A DNA stretch of 64,000 nucleotides from a virus. Positions within the stretch are counted from its first letter, which is position 1. Each line of letters begins with the position of its first letter. The notes beneath the pieces are model-generated. The model was not told the DNA's origin. It saw only the letters and a program-made list of their open reading frames with translations, and did not search any database. The stretch is taken from the IMG/VR virus record IMGVR_UViG_3300046804_003469, positions 124,001 to 188,000 of that record; one strand, 5' to 3'. This document shows, piece after piece, positions 21,649-29,315 of the stretch. The translations under genes and the position numbers were made by a program.

Positions 21649-21799
21649 AATTACTTTAGAAAACATCAATAAATTGTTTGAATATGAAAAACTTTGTCGA
21701 GACATAGATAGTATAGATGATATTGATGTTGTAAAAGATTTTGCAAAATCTTATATTAAACTTTATTTCAAACAACAAGAAGTCATATCGAATTTCTAA
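21635..21799 (+). CDS. small acidic helical protein, unknown function
   Basis: 54 residues, starting MDPNKITLENINKLFEYEK and ending KQQEVISNF. It is predicted all-helical and overlaps the upstream gene by 14 bases and the gp13 start by one base (TAATG). The tight overlaps on both sides and normal codon use support it as real. No function is recognised. Confidence 0.65.
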   Translation: MDPNKITLENINKLFEYEKLCRDIDSIDDIDVVKDFAKSYIKLYFKQQEVISNF

Positions 21800-22644
21800 T
21801 GGCACAACCATCTACTAGACAAGAATTAATCGACTATTGTAAAAGAAAACTGGGACATCCAGTTTTAGAGATTAACGTTGCTGATGAACAAATTGATGAT
21901 TTGGTAGATGATGCTATTCAATTCTTTCAAGAAAGACATTTTGATGGTGTGTATCAAACATACATGAAATATAAAATTACTCAAGATGATATTAATAGAG
22001 GAAGATCTAGAGCTCATGGCGTAACTCCAGTTGGAATTACAACCACTACAGTATATGAAAATCTTGGAAATTCTACTTCATTTTCTTTTGAAGAAAATGG
22101 AAACTACTTACCAGTTCCTCCATCAGTAATTGGAGTTGAAAGAATATTTCATTTTGATGGTTCAAACACCATAACACATAATATGTTTAGTGTTAAATAT
22201 CAATTATTTTTAAATGATATTTACTATTGGGGTTCAACGGAACTGTTAACTTATGCCATGGTTAAAACATATCTTGAAGATATTGACTTTTTATTGACAA
22301 CTCAGAAACAAATTAGATTTAATAAGAGACAAGATAGACTTTATCTTGATATTGATTGGGGAAGTGTTACTCCAGATACTTATCTAATTATTGATTGTTA
22401 TAGAACACTCGATCCAAATGATTACGGAAGAGTATGGAATGATTCGTTCTTAAAATTATATCTCACATCGCTAATTAAACGTCAGTGGGGTCAGAATTTA
22501 ATTAAATTCCAAGGTGTAAAACTTCCAGGTGGAGTAGAATTAAATGGAAGGCAATTATATGATGATGCTCAAAGAGAAATTGATGTACTTATGGAAAAAA
22601 TGTCCAATACTTACGAACTCCCACCATTAGACATGATTGGATAA
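21799..22644 (+). CDS. gp13: neck protein gp13
   Basis: A homologue of T4 gp13, which with gp14 forms the neck collar closing the filled head and joining it to the tail. The N-terminus carries RQELIDYCKRKLGHPVLEIN and DDAIQFFQERHFDG, a conserved T4-like gp13 signature. Its 281 residues are close to T4 (309). The start codon overlaps the preceding stop as TAATG. gp14 follows immediately. Confidence 0.92.
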   Translation: MAQPSTRQELIDYCKRKLGHPVLEINVADEQIDDLVDDAIQFFQERHFDGVYQTYMKYKITQDDINRGRSRAHGVTPVGITTTTVYENLGNSTSFSFEENGNYLPVPPSVIGVERIFHFDGSNTITHNMFSVKYQLFLNDIYYWGSTELLTYAMVKTYLEDIDFLLTTQKQIRFNKRQDRLYLDIDWGSVTPDTYLIIDCYRTLDPNDYGRVWNDSFLKLYLTSLIKRQWGQNLIKFQGVKLPGGVELNGRQLYDDAQREIDVLMEKMSNTYELPPLDMIG

Positions 22645-22645
22645 T

Positions 22646-24079
22646 ATGCTTAATCCATTTTTCCTCCAAGGGTCAAAATCAGAACAATCTTTAGTTCAAG
22701 ATTTAATTAATGAACAACTCCGCATGTATGGAGTTGAAATTTATTATTTGCCAAGAAAGTATGTTACTAAAAATACTGTAATTAGAGAAGTAATTGAATC
22801 TAAATTTGATAATGCATATCCATTGGAAGCATATGTTGATACGTATGATGGATATGAGGGACAGGGAACTATTCTTTCAAAATTTGGCATTCAACCATTA
22901 ACAGACTTAACTGTTATTATTTCTAAAGAAAGATTTGAAACTTATATTACACCATTAATAAAAAATTTACCGAATGTAGAACTAGCAACCAGACCAAAAG
23001 AGGGAGATTTAATTTATTTTCCTCTTGGTCACAGATTATTTGAAATTAAATTTGTTGAGCACGAAAAACCTTTTTATCAACTTCAAAAAACTTATGTCTA
23101 TGAATTGAGATGTGAACTCTTTAGACTTGAAGATGAAATTATAGATACTGGAGTTGCTGATGTAGATAATACTGTGAATGGTGGAGTTGATAATTTAGGC
23201 AATACATCAATTAATGATGAAGATAGTAATACTTATATTCAAGGGCATACCCAAACTTTACAATTAGTTGGATCTGGTGTAACTGCAACTGCAATCACTA
23301 GTGTATTAAATCATGGTGTAAGATATATTGATATTTTAAATAGAGGAAATGGATATACTTCCACACCAACTATAAAAATATCATCAGCACCTTTGGGTGG
23401 ATCTACAGCAGTTGGAATTGCCTCTATGATTGATGGTCTTATTGATTGTGATGGTATAATTTCACCAAAAATACAAGCAATTCAAATTATAAATCCTGGT
23501 TATGGTTATGATGTAACACCTTCTATAATGGCAATTGGTGGAGGTGGATCTGGATTTATTGCTACATGCGTTCTTGGAGATGGAATAGTTGGAATTATTA
23601 CAGTCACAAATGGTGGATCTGGATATGTTAATAATCCTACAGTAACTATTAGTAGTCCATCTTCTGGTGAAACTGCAACCGCAACTGCTCACATTAATAC
23701 AGTTGGAATTGTTACTATGATAACTTTATCAAATACTGGATATGGTTACACTAGCGTTCCAACTATAACAATACAATCTCCAAATGTAACTGGAATTGGA
23801 ACATACGTTCCTAATGAAACTATAGTTGGAAGTATATCTCAAACTACAGCACTGGTAAGATCCTGGAATTCACTCACTAATGAGTTAATAATTTCAAATA
23901 TTTCTGGTTCATTTAAACCTGGGGAAGTTATAACAGGTTCAGAATCTGGTGCGTTTTATAATTTGAAAAAATATGTTCTTGATAATTCGATAGATAAATA
24001 TAATCAAAATTTAGAAATACAAACTGAATCTAATTCAATTATTGACTTTTCTGAATCCAACCCTTTTGGGATGCCATAA
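22646..24079 (+). CDS. gp14: neck protein gp14 with a glycine-rich insertion
   Basis: A homologue of T4 gp14. I place the start at ATG 22646, one base after the gp13 stop, giving MLNPFFLQGS; an in-frame TTG at 22637 is less likely. The first ~170 residues match T4 gp14 (YGVEIYYLPRKYV, YDGYEGQGTILSKFG, EGDLIYFPLGHRLFEI) and the acidic C-terminus also matches. Between them (about residues 205-380) is an insertion of at least four beta repeats of the type I.N.G.GY...P.I.I, making it about 477 residues against 256 in T4. The insertion probably decorates the neck; that is inference. Confidence 0.9.
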   Translation: MLNPFFLQGSKSEQSLVQDLINEQLRMYGVEIYYLPRKYVTKNTVIREVIESKFDNAYPLEAYVDTYDGYEGQGTILSKFGIQPLTDLTVIISKERFETYITPLIKNLPNVELATRPKEGDLIYFPLGHRLFEIKFVEHEKPFYQLQKTYVYELRCELFRLEDEIIDTGVADVDNTVNGGVDNLGNTSINDEDSNTYIQGHTQTLQLVGSGVTATAITSVLNHGVRYIDILNRGNGYTSTPTIKISSAPLGGSTAVGIASMIDGLIDCDGIISPKIQAIQIINPGYGYDVTPSIMAIGGGGSGFIATCVLGDGIVGIITVTNGGSGYVNNPTVTISSPSSGETATATAHINTVGIVTMITLSNTGYGYTSVPTITIQSPNVTGIGTYVPNETIVGSISQTTALVRSWNSLTNELIISNISGSFKPGEVITGSESGAFYNLKKYVLDNSIDKYNQNLEIQTESNSIIDFSESNPFGMP

Positions 24080-24082
24080 ATA
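24076..24082 (+). promoter_or_regulatory. candidate late promoter before gp15
   Basis: CATAAATA overlaps the gp14 stop codon (24077-24079), 38 bases before the gp15 ATG. It matches the T4 late consensus at seven of eight positions. Confidence 0.5.
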
Positions 24083-24119
24083 GTCAATTAATTGTTATTT
24101 TTAACAAAGGGTTAACAAC

Positions 24120-25121
24120 ATGTTTGAATATTTTTATCACGAAATACTAAGAAGAACCATAATTGGTTTTGGTTCTTTATTTAATGGTATTTCAATTAAA
24201 CATGTTAATGAATCAAAAGATGTAACCAATGTTATACAAGTTCCTCTTGCATACGGACCTACTCAAAAATTTCTCGCAAGATTAGAGCAAGTACCAAATT
24301 TAAATAAACCAGTTCAAATCACATTACCAAGAATGTCATTTGAATTTGTTGGTTTAACCTACGATCCTACAAGAAAAGTAACTACAACTCAAACATTTTT
24401 ATCTGTCGATAAAAATGGAAGTAGTGTAAGAAAAACTTTTATGCCAGTTCCATACAATATGGAATTTGAACTTTCTATTTTTACAATTTTAAATGATGAT
24501 ATGCTTCAAATCATCGAACAAATTTTACCTTATTTTCAACCTGCATATACATTGACAGTTGATTTAGTAGATAAAATTGGAGAAAAAAGAGATATTCCAA
24601 TCGTAATAGATTCTATTACGATGCAAGATAATTATGAAGGAAATTTTGATACTAGAAGAGCGTTAATTTATACCATTAGATTTACTGCTAAAACTTATCT
24701 TTTTGGACCTACTTCTTCTTCGGATGTATCCAAAGATATTATTCAAAGAGTTTCTATTGGTTATGTTACTGGAGAACAGGGAAGTGGTGCAACCAGAGAT
24801 CTCACATATAGTGTTGAACCAAGAGCATTACAAAGTTATTCAAATAATACAGTTACTTCCTTGGCATCAGATATTGATCAATCTTCCACTTTATTAACAG
24901 TAAATGATACTTCATCTTTAGCAATAAACAAGTATATTACTATAGATAATGAAGAACTTTATATTACTTCTATCCCAAGTTCAACTACAATTATTGTAAA
25001 TAGAGGTGCTGATGGAACCACTGCATCTTCTCACGTATCTGGAACTGAAATTAAGTTAATTACTCAATCTGATAATTCTTTAATACCATTTGGCGACGAT
25101 TTTGGATTTGATGGATTATGA
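24120..25121 (+). CDS. gp15: tail sheath stabiliser / tail completion protein gp15
   Basis: A homologue of T4 gp15, which caps the tail and binds the neck. Matches include the start MFEYFYHEILRR (T4 MFGYFYNSSFRR) and FELSIFTILNDDMLQIIEQILPYFQP around residues 120-145. At 333 residues it exceeds T4 (272). After residue ~245 it has an added C-terminal module with ITIDNEELYITSI and VNRGADGT...H, the same module type as in the DUF4815 and giant structural proteins. The gp16 start overlaps its stop as ATGA. Confidence 0.92.
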   Translation: MFEYFYHEILRRTIIGFGSLFNGISIKHVNESKDVTNVIQVPLAYGPTQKFLARLEQVPNLNKPVQITLPRMSFEFVGLTYDPTRKVTTTQTFLSVDKNGSSVRKTFMPVPYNMEFELSIFTILNDDMLQIIEQILPYFQPAYTLTVDLVDKIGEKRDIPIVIDSITMQDNYEGNFDTRRALIYTIRFTAKTYLFGPTSSSDVSKDIIQRVSIGYVTGEQGSGATRDLTYSVEPRALQSYSNNTVTSLASDIDQSSTLLTVNDTSSLAINKYITIDNEELYITSIPSSTTIIVNRGADGTTASSHVSGTEIKLITQSDNSLIPFGDDFGFDGL

Positions 25122-25567
25122 AAATGACTAAAAAATTTGATAACCTAAATCAAACTTTTAATGTTTCTGGAGACATTGTTTCGAAAGAAGTGGAAGAAAT
25201 ACAACCAATTGAAGATAAAATTGAAAAAATATCTTCAATTTCAGATGATATTAAAAAAGATTATGAATATACGAGAGGAAACTTATATTCTATCATTGAA
25301 AAAGGTCAGGAAGCAATTAATGGTATATTAGAACTTGCCCAAGAAAGTGAAATGCCTCGTGCATATGAGGTTGCTGGACAATTAATTAAGAGTGTTTCTG
25401 ATGCAACTGATAAGTTAATGGATCTTCAGAAAAAACTAAAAGATATTGATGAAGTTAAACATAAAGGCCCTACAAATGTTACAAATGCACTTTTTGTTGG
25501 ATCAACTGCAGAACTTCAAAAATTGTTAAAACAACAACAATTTAATGGAGAAGTTCCAAACAAATAA
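25118..25567 (+). CDS. gp16: small terminase subunit gp16
   Basis: 149 residues against 164 in T4. The T4-type small terminase regulates DNA recognition and packaging by gp17. The central part (residues 45-110) is a long helical hairpin with RGNLYSIIEKGQEAINGILE and YEVAGQLIKSVSDATDKLMD, and the C-terminal part has TNALFVGSTAELQKLL, as in T4 gp16. ATG overlaps the gp15 stop; an internal ATG three codons on is an alternative. Unlike T4, a 582-residue gene separates it from gp17. Confidence 0.9.
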   Translation: MKMTKKFDNLNQTFNVSGDIVSKEVEEIQPIEDKIEKISSISDDIKKDYEYTRGNLYSIIEKGQEAINGILELAQESEMPRAYEVAGQLIKSVSDATDKLMDLQKKLKDIDEVKHKGPTNVTNALFVGSTAELQKLLKQQQFNGEVPNK

Positions 25568-25570
25568 ATA
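25564..25570 (+). promoter_or_regulatory. candidate late promoter
   Basis: AATAAATA overlaps the gp16 stop codon and lies about 27 bases before the next start. Confidence 0.45.
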
Positions 25571-25596
25571 ATAAATGAGAATGACTCTTTTTTTAA

Positions 25597-27345
25597 ATGC
25601 ATGAAGTAAAGGCGCACAAAACAATTGAGCAAATTGCAAAAAAACATCGTCTTGATGTGTCTTTTGTGAGTAAGCAGTTAGAAATGGGCATCCCTATTGA
25701 ACATGAGCATACTAAAGACAAAGATCTTGCCACTGATATTGCCCTACAGCATCTTGATGAAATTCCAGACTACTACACTAGATTAAAGAAAATGGAAGCA
25801 TCTGCCAAAAAAGAACATAAAAAGTTCAAAGATGTAAAGGAAGATGCAGATTCAGGTGTTGATGATATGGATTCGCCAATTCATCCAGTTCATGCAATTC
25901 ATGTAGATCATGAAAAAAGATACTGTCCGAAATGCAAAAGAGTTGAATTGAGAAGTCAATGTAAATATGGACCAAAATGTTGGGACATGTTTTCATCTCC
26001 AGCCAAATTAAAAGAGGAAAAATCTATGCAAGACGAAAAAAGATATTGCCCTCTATGCGATAAAAGAGAAACGAGATCTGAATGTTCTTATGGTGGCAAG
26101 GCATGGGATAAAGTATCTGTAAAAGATCATGAGTACTCTATGGCACGTTCTGAACTTTCTACTATTGCAGATGCAGTTAAAAGATTGAATATGAAGGTTG
26201 GAAAAGGTGAAGGTAACTTAGAAGCATGGGTTCAATCAAAAATTACTAAAGCAGCAGATTACATTGATACTGTGGCAGATTATATTGCAAGTGGTGAAAT
26301 GGAAGAAGCATTAAGTTTTGAACTTGGTCCAAAATTCAAAACCGCACAAAAGATAGCAAAAGCATCTGAAATTTCTAAAAAAGGATCTACTGAAGGAGAA
26401 AGAACTGCAGGTAAAAAAGCAGTTCAAAGATTGGGTGGAACTGCAGCAGAACTGCCTAAGATTAAAGAGGAAAATTTAGTTAATAAAATTTTAGGAGAGT
26501 TGGAAGAGGATAAAAAGAAGGGTTTGTGGGATAATATTCATGCTCGTAGAGAAAAAGGATTACCACGTAAAAAACCAGGACAAAAAGGATATCCAGAAAC
26601 ACTCGATATTGATGAAGACCTTGAACAAGCACGTAAAAATGTAGGTGCTAGTAAATGCTGGAAAGGTAAAGTTGCAAAGGGAACAAAAATAAAGAATGGA
26701 AAAGAAGTTCCAAACTGTGTTCCTGCAGAAAGCGTAACTATTGAAGATGCAAATGGAAATCCATATGTAGAATTTGTTGATTTAATTAAACCAGATCCAC
26801 TTGTATCTGAGACATATCGTTTACCTCCTAATAATGGAAATATACTTCTTGTAACTGTAATGTGGAGAGGAGCAACATATTCAACAAAAATGTTCTTCCC
26901 ACAAATTAATATTCCATCAAGAAAAGATGTAACTGATGAAATTCAAAAAGTATATCCAGGGGCAAAAGTTTTAGCATATCAACCATCAAATTTTCAACCT
27001 GGACAAGCACTGATTGTTACCGATAGAAGATCAAAAAATTATCTTATCACAAACAAAACAATTGGTGAAGAAGTAGAACTTGAAGAAGATTGGCAATCTG
27101 TAAATCGTAAAGATAAAACTGATGGATTAAGTCAAAAAGCAGTTAATGCTTATCGTCGTGAAAATCCTGGTTCCAAGTTACAAACTGCTGTAACTGAAAA
27201 AAAGCCTAAAGGGAAAAGGAAGAAAAGACGTAAGAGTTTTTGTAGTCGTATGAAAGGAATGAAATCAAAACTTACATCAGCAAAAACTGCTAGAGATCCA
27301 GATTCAAGAATTAACAAAGCACTTCGTCGTTGGAATTGTAACTAA
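25597..27345 (+). CDS. mosaic DUF5661-like protein with paired zinc ribbons
   Basis: 582 residues with several modules. Residues about 10-70 carry HKTIEQIAKKH and EHTKDKDLATDIALQHLDE...YYTRL, resembling DUF5661. Residues about 108-180 hold two tandem CP.C..RE.RS.C.YG..W cysteine motifs, likely short zinc ribbons. The middle is helical and Lys/Glu rich. Residues about 405-465 hold VTVMWRGATYSTKMFF...KVYPGAKV, a domain shared with the small protein at 34067. The last 60 residues are strongly basic (KKPKGKRKKRRKSFC) with a conserved ARDPDSRINKALRRW tail. It sits between the two terminase genes. DNA or capsid-interior association is suggested by the basic tail, but function is unknown. Confidence 0.75.
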   Translation: MHEVKAHKTIEQIAKKHRLDVSFVSKQLEMGIPIEHEHTKDKDLATDIALQHLDEIPDYYTRLKKMEASAKKEHKKFKDVKEDADSGVDDMDSPIHPVHAIHVDHEKRYCPKCKRVELRSQCKYGPKCWDMFSSPAKLKEEKSMQDEKRYCPLCDKRETRSECSYGGKAWDKVSVKDHEYSMARSELSTIADAVKRLNMKVGKGEGNLEAWVQSKITKAADYIDTVADYIASGEMEEALSFELGPKFKTAQKIAKASEISKKGSTEGERTAGKKAVQRLGGTAAELPKIKEENLVNKILGELEEDKKKGLWDNIHARREKGLPRKKPGQKGYPETLDIDEDLEQARKNVGASKCWKGKVAKGTKIKNGKEVPNCVPAESVTIEDANGNPYVEFVDLIKPDPLVSETYRLPPNNGNILLVTVMWRGATYSTKMFFPQINIPSRKDVTDEIQKVYPGAKVLAYQPSNFQPGQALIVTDRRSKNYLITNKTIGEEVELEEDWQSVNRKDKTDGLSQKAVNAYRRENPGSKLQTAVTEKKPKGKRKKRRKSFCSRMKGMKSKLTSAKTARDPDSRINKALRRWNCN

Positions 27346-27361
27346 TATATAAATTTTTATT

Positions 27362-29011
27362 ATGGCAAATGATAACATTTACTTAGGTAATCCTAATCTA
27401 AAAAAAGCAAATACACCGATTGAATTTACTCAAGAACAGATTCTTGAGTTTGTAAAATGTAAAAATGATCCTGTATATTTTTCAAAAAATTATGTAAAAA
27501 TTGTGACTCTTGATCACGGTCTGCAACCATTTGAACCTTATGATTTTCAAGAAAAATTAATTAATAACTTCTATAAGAATAGATTTAATATTTGTAAGAT
27601 GCCACGGCAAACTGGTAAATCTACCACCGTAGTATCTTTTCTTTTACATTATGCAGTATTCAATGACAGTGTAAATATTGGTATTCTTGCAAACAAAGCA
27701 TCAACTGCAAGAGAACTTTTAAGTAGACTTCAAATTGCTTATGAAAACCTTCCTAAATGGATGCAGCAAGGCATTCTATCGTGGAATAAGGGTTCTCTTG
27801 AGTTAGAGAATGGTTCAAAGATTCTTGCCGCTTCTACGTCAGCATCTGCTGTCAGAGGAATGTCATTTAATATTATCTTTTTGGATGAATTTGCGTTCGT
27901 TCCAAATCATATTGCTGATGACTTTTTTAGTTCAGTATATCCAACTATTTCTTCAGGTAAATCCACAAAGGTAATTATTGTATCTACGCCCAAAGGTATG
28001 AATCATTTCTACCGAATGTGGCATGATGCTGAACGAGGAAAAAATGAATATATTCCTACAGATGTTCATTGGTCTGAAGTTCCTGGAAGAGATTCTGCTT
28101 GGAAAGAGCAAACCATTAAAAATACTTCAGAACAACAATTTAAAGTTGAGTTTGAATGTGAATTCTTAGGATCTGTAGATACTTTAATTGCTCCTAGCAA
28201 ATTAAGAAGTTTGATTTATGAGGCACCACAAACAAGGAATGCTGGATTAGATGTCTATGAAGACTCTAAAGATAATCATGACTATGTTATTTCTGTAGAC
28301 GTTGCTAGAGGAGTTGGGAACGACTACTCAGCATTTGTTGTGGTGGATATTACAGAGTTCCCCCATAGAATGGTTGCAAAGTATCGAGATAACAATATAA
28401 AACCGATGCTATTTCCAAGTATAATTCAAGAGGTAGCAAAAAATTACAACAATGCTTATATCTTATGTGAGGTTAATGATATTGGAGATCAAGTAGCAAG
28501 TATTCTTCACTATGATTTAGAATATACAAATATTCTTATGTGTTCTATGAGAGGTAGAGCAGGTCAAATTGTTGGACAAGGATTTTCTGGAAAGAAAACA
28601 CAACTTGGTGTCAAAATGTCCAAAACTGTTAAAAAAGTTGGATGTTTAAATCTTAAAACACTTATAGAAGAAAGTAAACTGTTACTTTGTGATTATGATA
28701 CAATTAGTGAATTAACAACATTTATCCAAAAGCATAATTCTTTTGAAGCAGAAGAAGGTTGTAATGACGATCTTGCTATGTGCTTAGTAATTTATGCTTG
28801 GTTAGTCGCTCAAGATTACTTTAAAGAACTTACCGATCAAGATGTAAGAAAGCGTTTATATGAAGAACAAAAAAATCAAATAGAGCAGGATATGGCTCCA
28901 TTTGGATTTATATCTGACGGATTAGATGATGTTAGTTTTGTGGATGATGATGGTGATAGATGGTTCACAGATGAATATGGTGACCGTTCATATATGTGGC
29001 AATATATGTGA
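27362..29011 (+). CDS. gp17: large terminase subunit gp17
   Basis: ATP-driven DNA packaging motor and headful nuclease. Walker A PRQTGKST is at residues 81-88, Walker B IIFLDEFAFV at 171-180 with the catalytic Glu, and coupling motif STPKGMNHFYRMW follows. The RNase H-like nuclease begins with VISVDVARGVGNDYS (first Asp at 313). 549 residues against 610 in T4. No intein or intron is visible. It is followed by a small zinc protein overlapping the stop as TGATG. Confidence 0.95.
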   Translation: MANDNIYLGNPNLKKANTPIEFTQEQILEFVKCKNDPVYFSKNYVKIVTLDHGLQPFEPYDFQEKLINNFYKNRFNICKMPRQTGKSTTVVSFLLHYAVFNDSVNIGILANKASTARELLSRLQIAYENLPKWMQQGILSWNKGSLELENGSKILAASTSASAVRGMSFNIIFLDEFAFVPNHIADDFFSSVYPTISSGKSTKVIIVSTPKGMNHFYRMWHDAERGKNEYIPTDVHWSEVPGRDSAWKEQTIKNTSEQQFKVEFECEFLGSVDTLIAPSKLRSLIYEAPQTRNAGLDVYEDSKDNHDYVISVDVARGVGNDYSAFVVVDITEFPHRMVAKYRDNNIKPMLFPSIIQEVAKNYNNAYILCEVNDIGDQVASILHYDLEYTNILMCSMRGRAGQIVGQGFSGKKTQLGVKMSKTVKKVGCLNLKTLIEESKLLLCDYDTISELTTFIQKHNSFEAEEGCNDDLAMCLVIYAWLVAQDYFKELTDQDVRKRLYEEQKNQIEQDMAPFGFISDGLDDVSFVDDDGDRWFTDEYGDRSYMWQYM

Positions 29012-29235
29012 TGGATTTAGATAATCAAATAACATTAGGTCATTTATTTTTCACAAATAGGAATTGTAGGACTTGTGGGAAACAAAAAAATTTACTAGAA
29101 GATTTTTATAGAATTAGAAAAGGATCTTTAGTATCTTCATATTCTTACGAATGTAAAGAATGCACCAAGGAAAGAATTATAAAAAATAGAAAAAATAAAT
29201 TTTATCATTACAAAACAGAATATCCCGATTGGTAG
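29011..29235 (+). CDS. small zinc-ribbon protein
   Basis: 74 residues from ATG 29011, which overlaps the gp17 stop; GTG codons upstream (28996, 29008) are also in frame. It has two Cys pairs, CRTCGKQKNLLEDFYR and CKECTKERI, spaced like a small zinc ribbon of the kind seen near HNH or recombination endonuclease proteins, but no HNH core is present. Cysteine spacing and basic tail suggest nucleic-acid binding. Function unknown. Confidence 0.65.
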   Translation: MDLDNQITLGHLFFTNRNCRTCGKQKNLLEDFYRIRKGSLVSSYSYECKECTKERIIKNRKNKFYHYKTEYPDW

Positions 29236-29274
29236 ATATTCATGCATTGTTTCCCCGATCAAAAGTTGCTTTTT

Positions 29275-29282
29275 AATAAATA
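29275..29282 (+). promoter_or_regulatory. candidate late promoter before gp18
   Basis: AATAAATA, 33 bases before the sheath gene start, which has the ribosome binding site AGGAGA at about 29305. Confidence 0.55.
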
Positions 29283-29315
29283 TTTTTTAGATACATAAAT
29301 CATCAGGAGAAAAAC

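Noticed and set aside
28996-29010. GTG extension of the small zinc protein after gp17
   Set aside because: ATG 29011 overlaps the gp17 stop in the usual TGATG manner; GTG starts are not needed.
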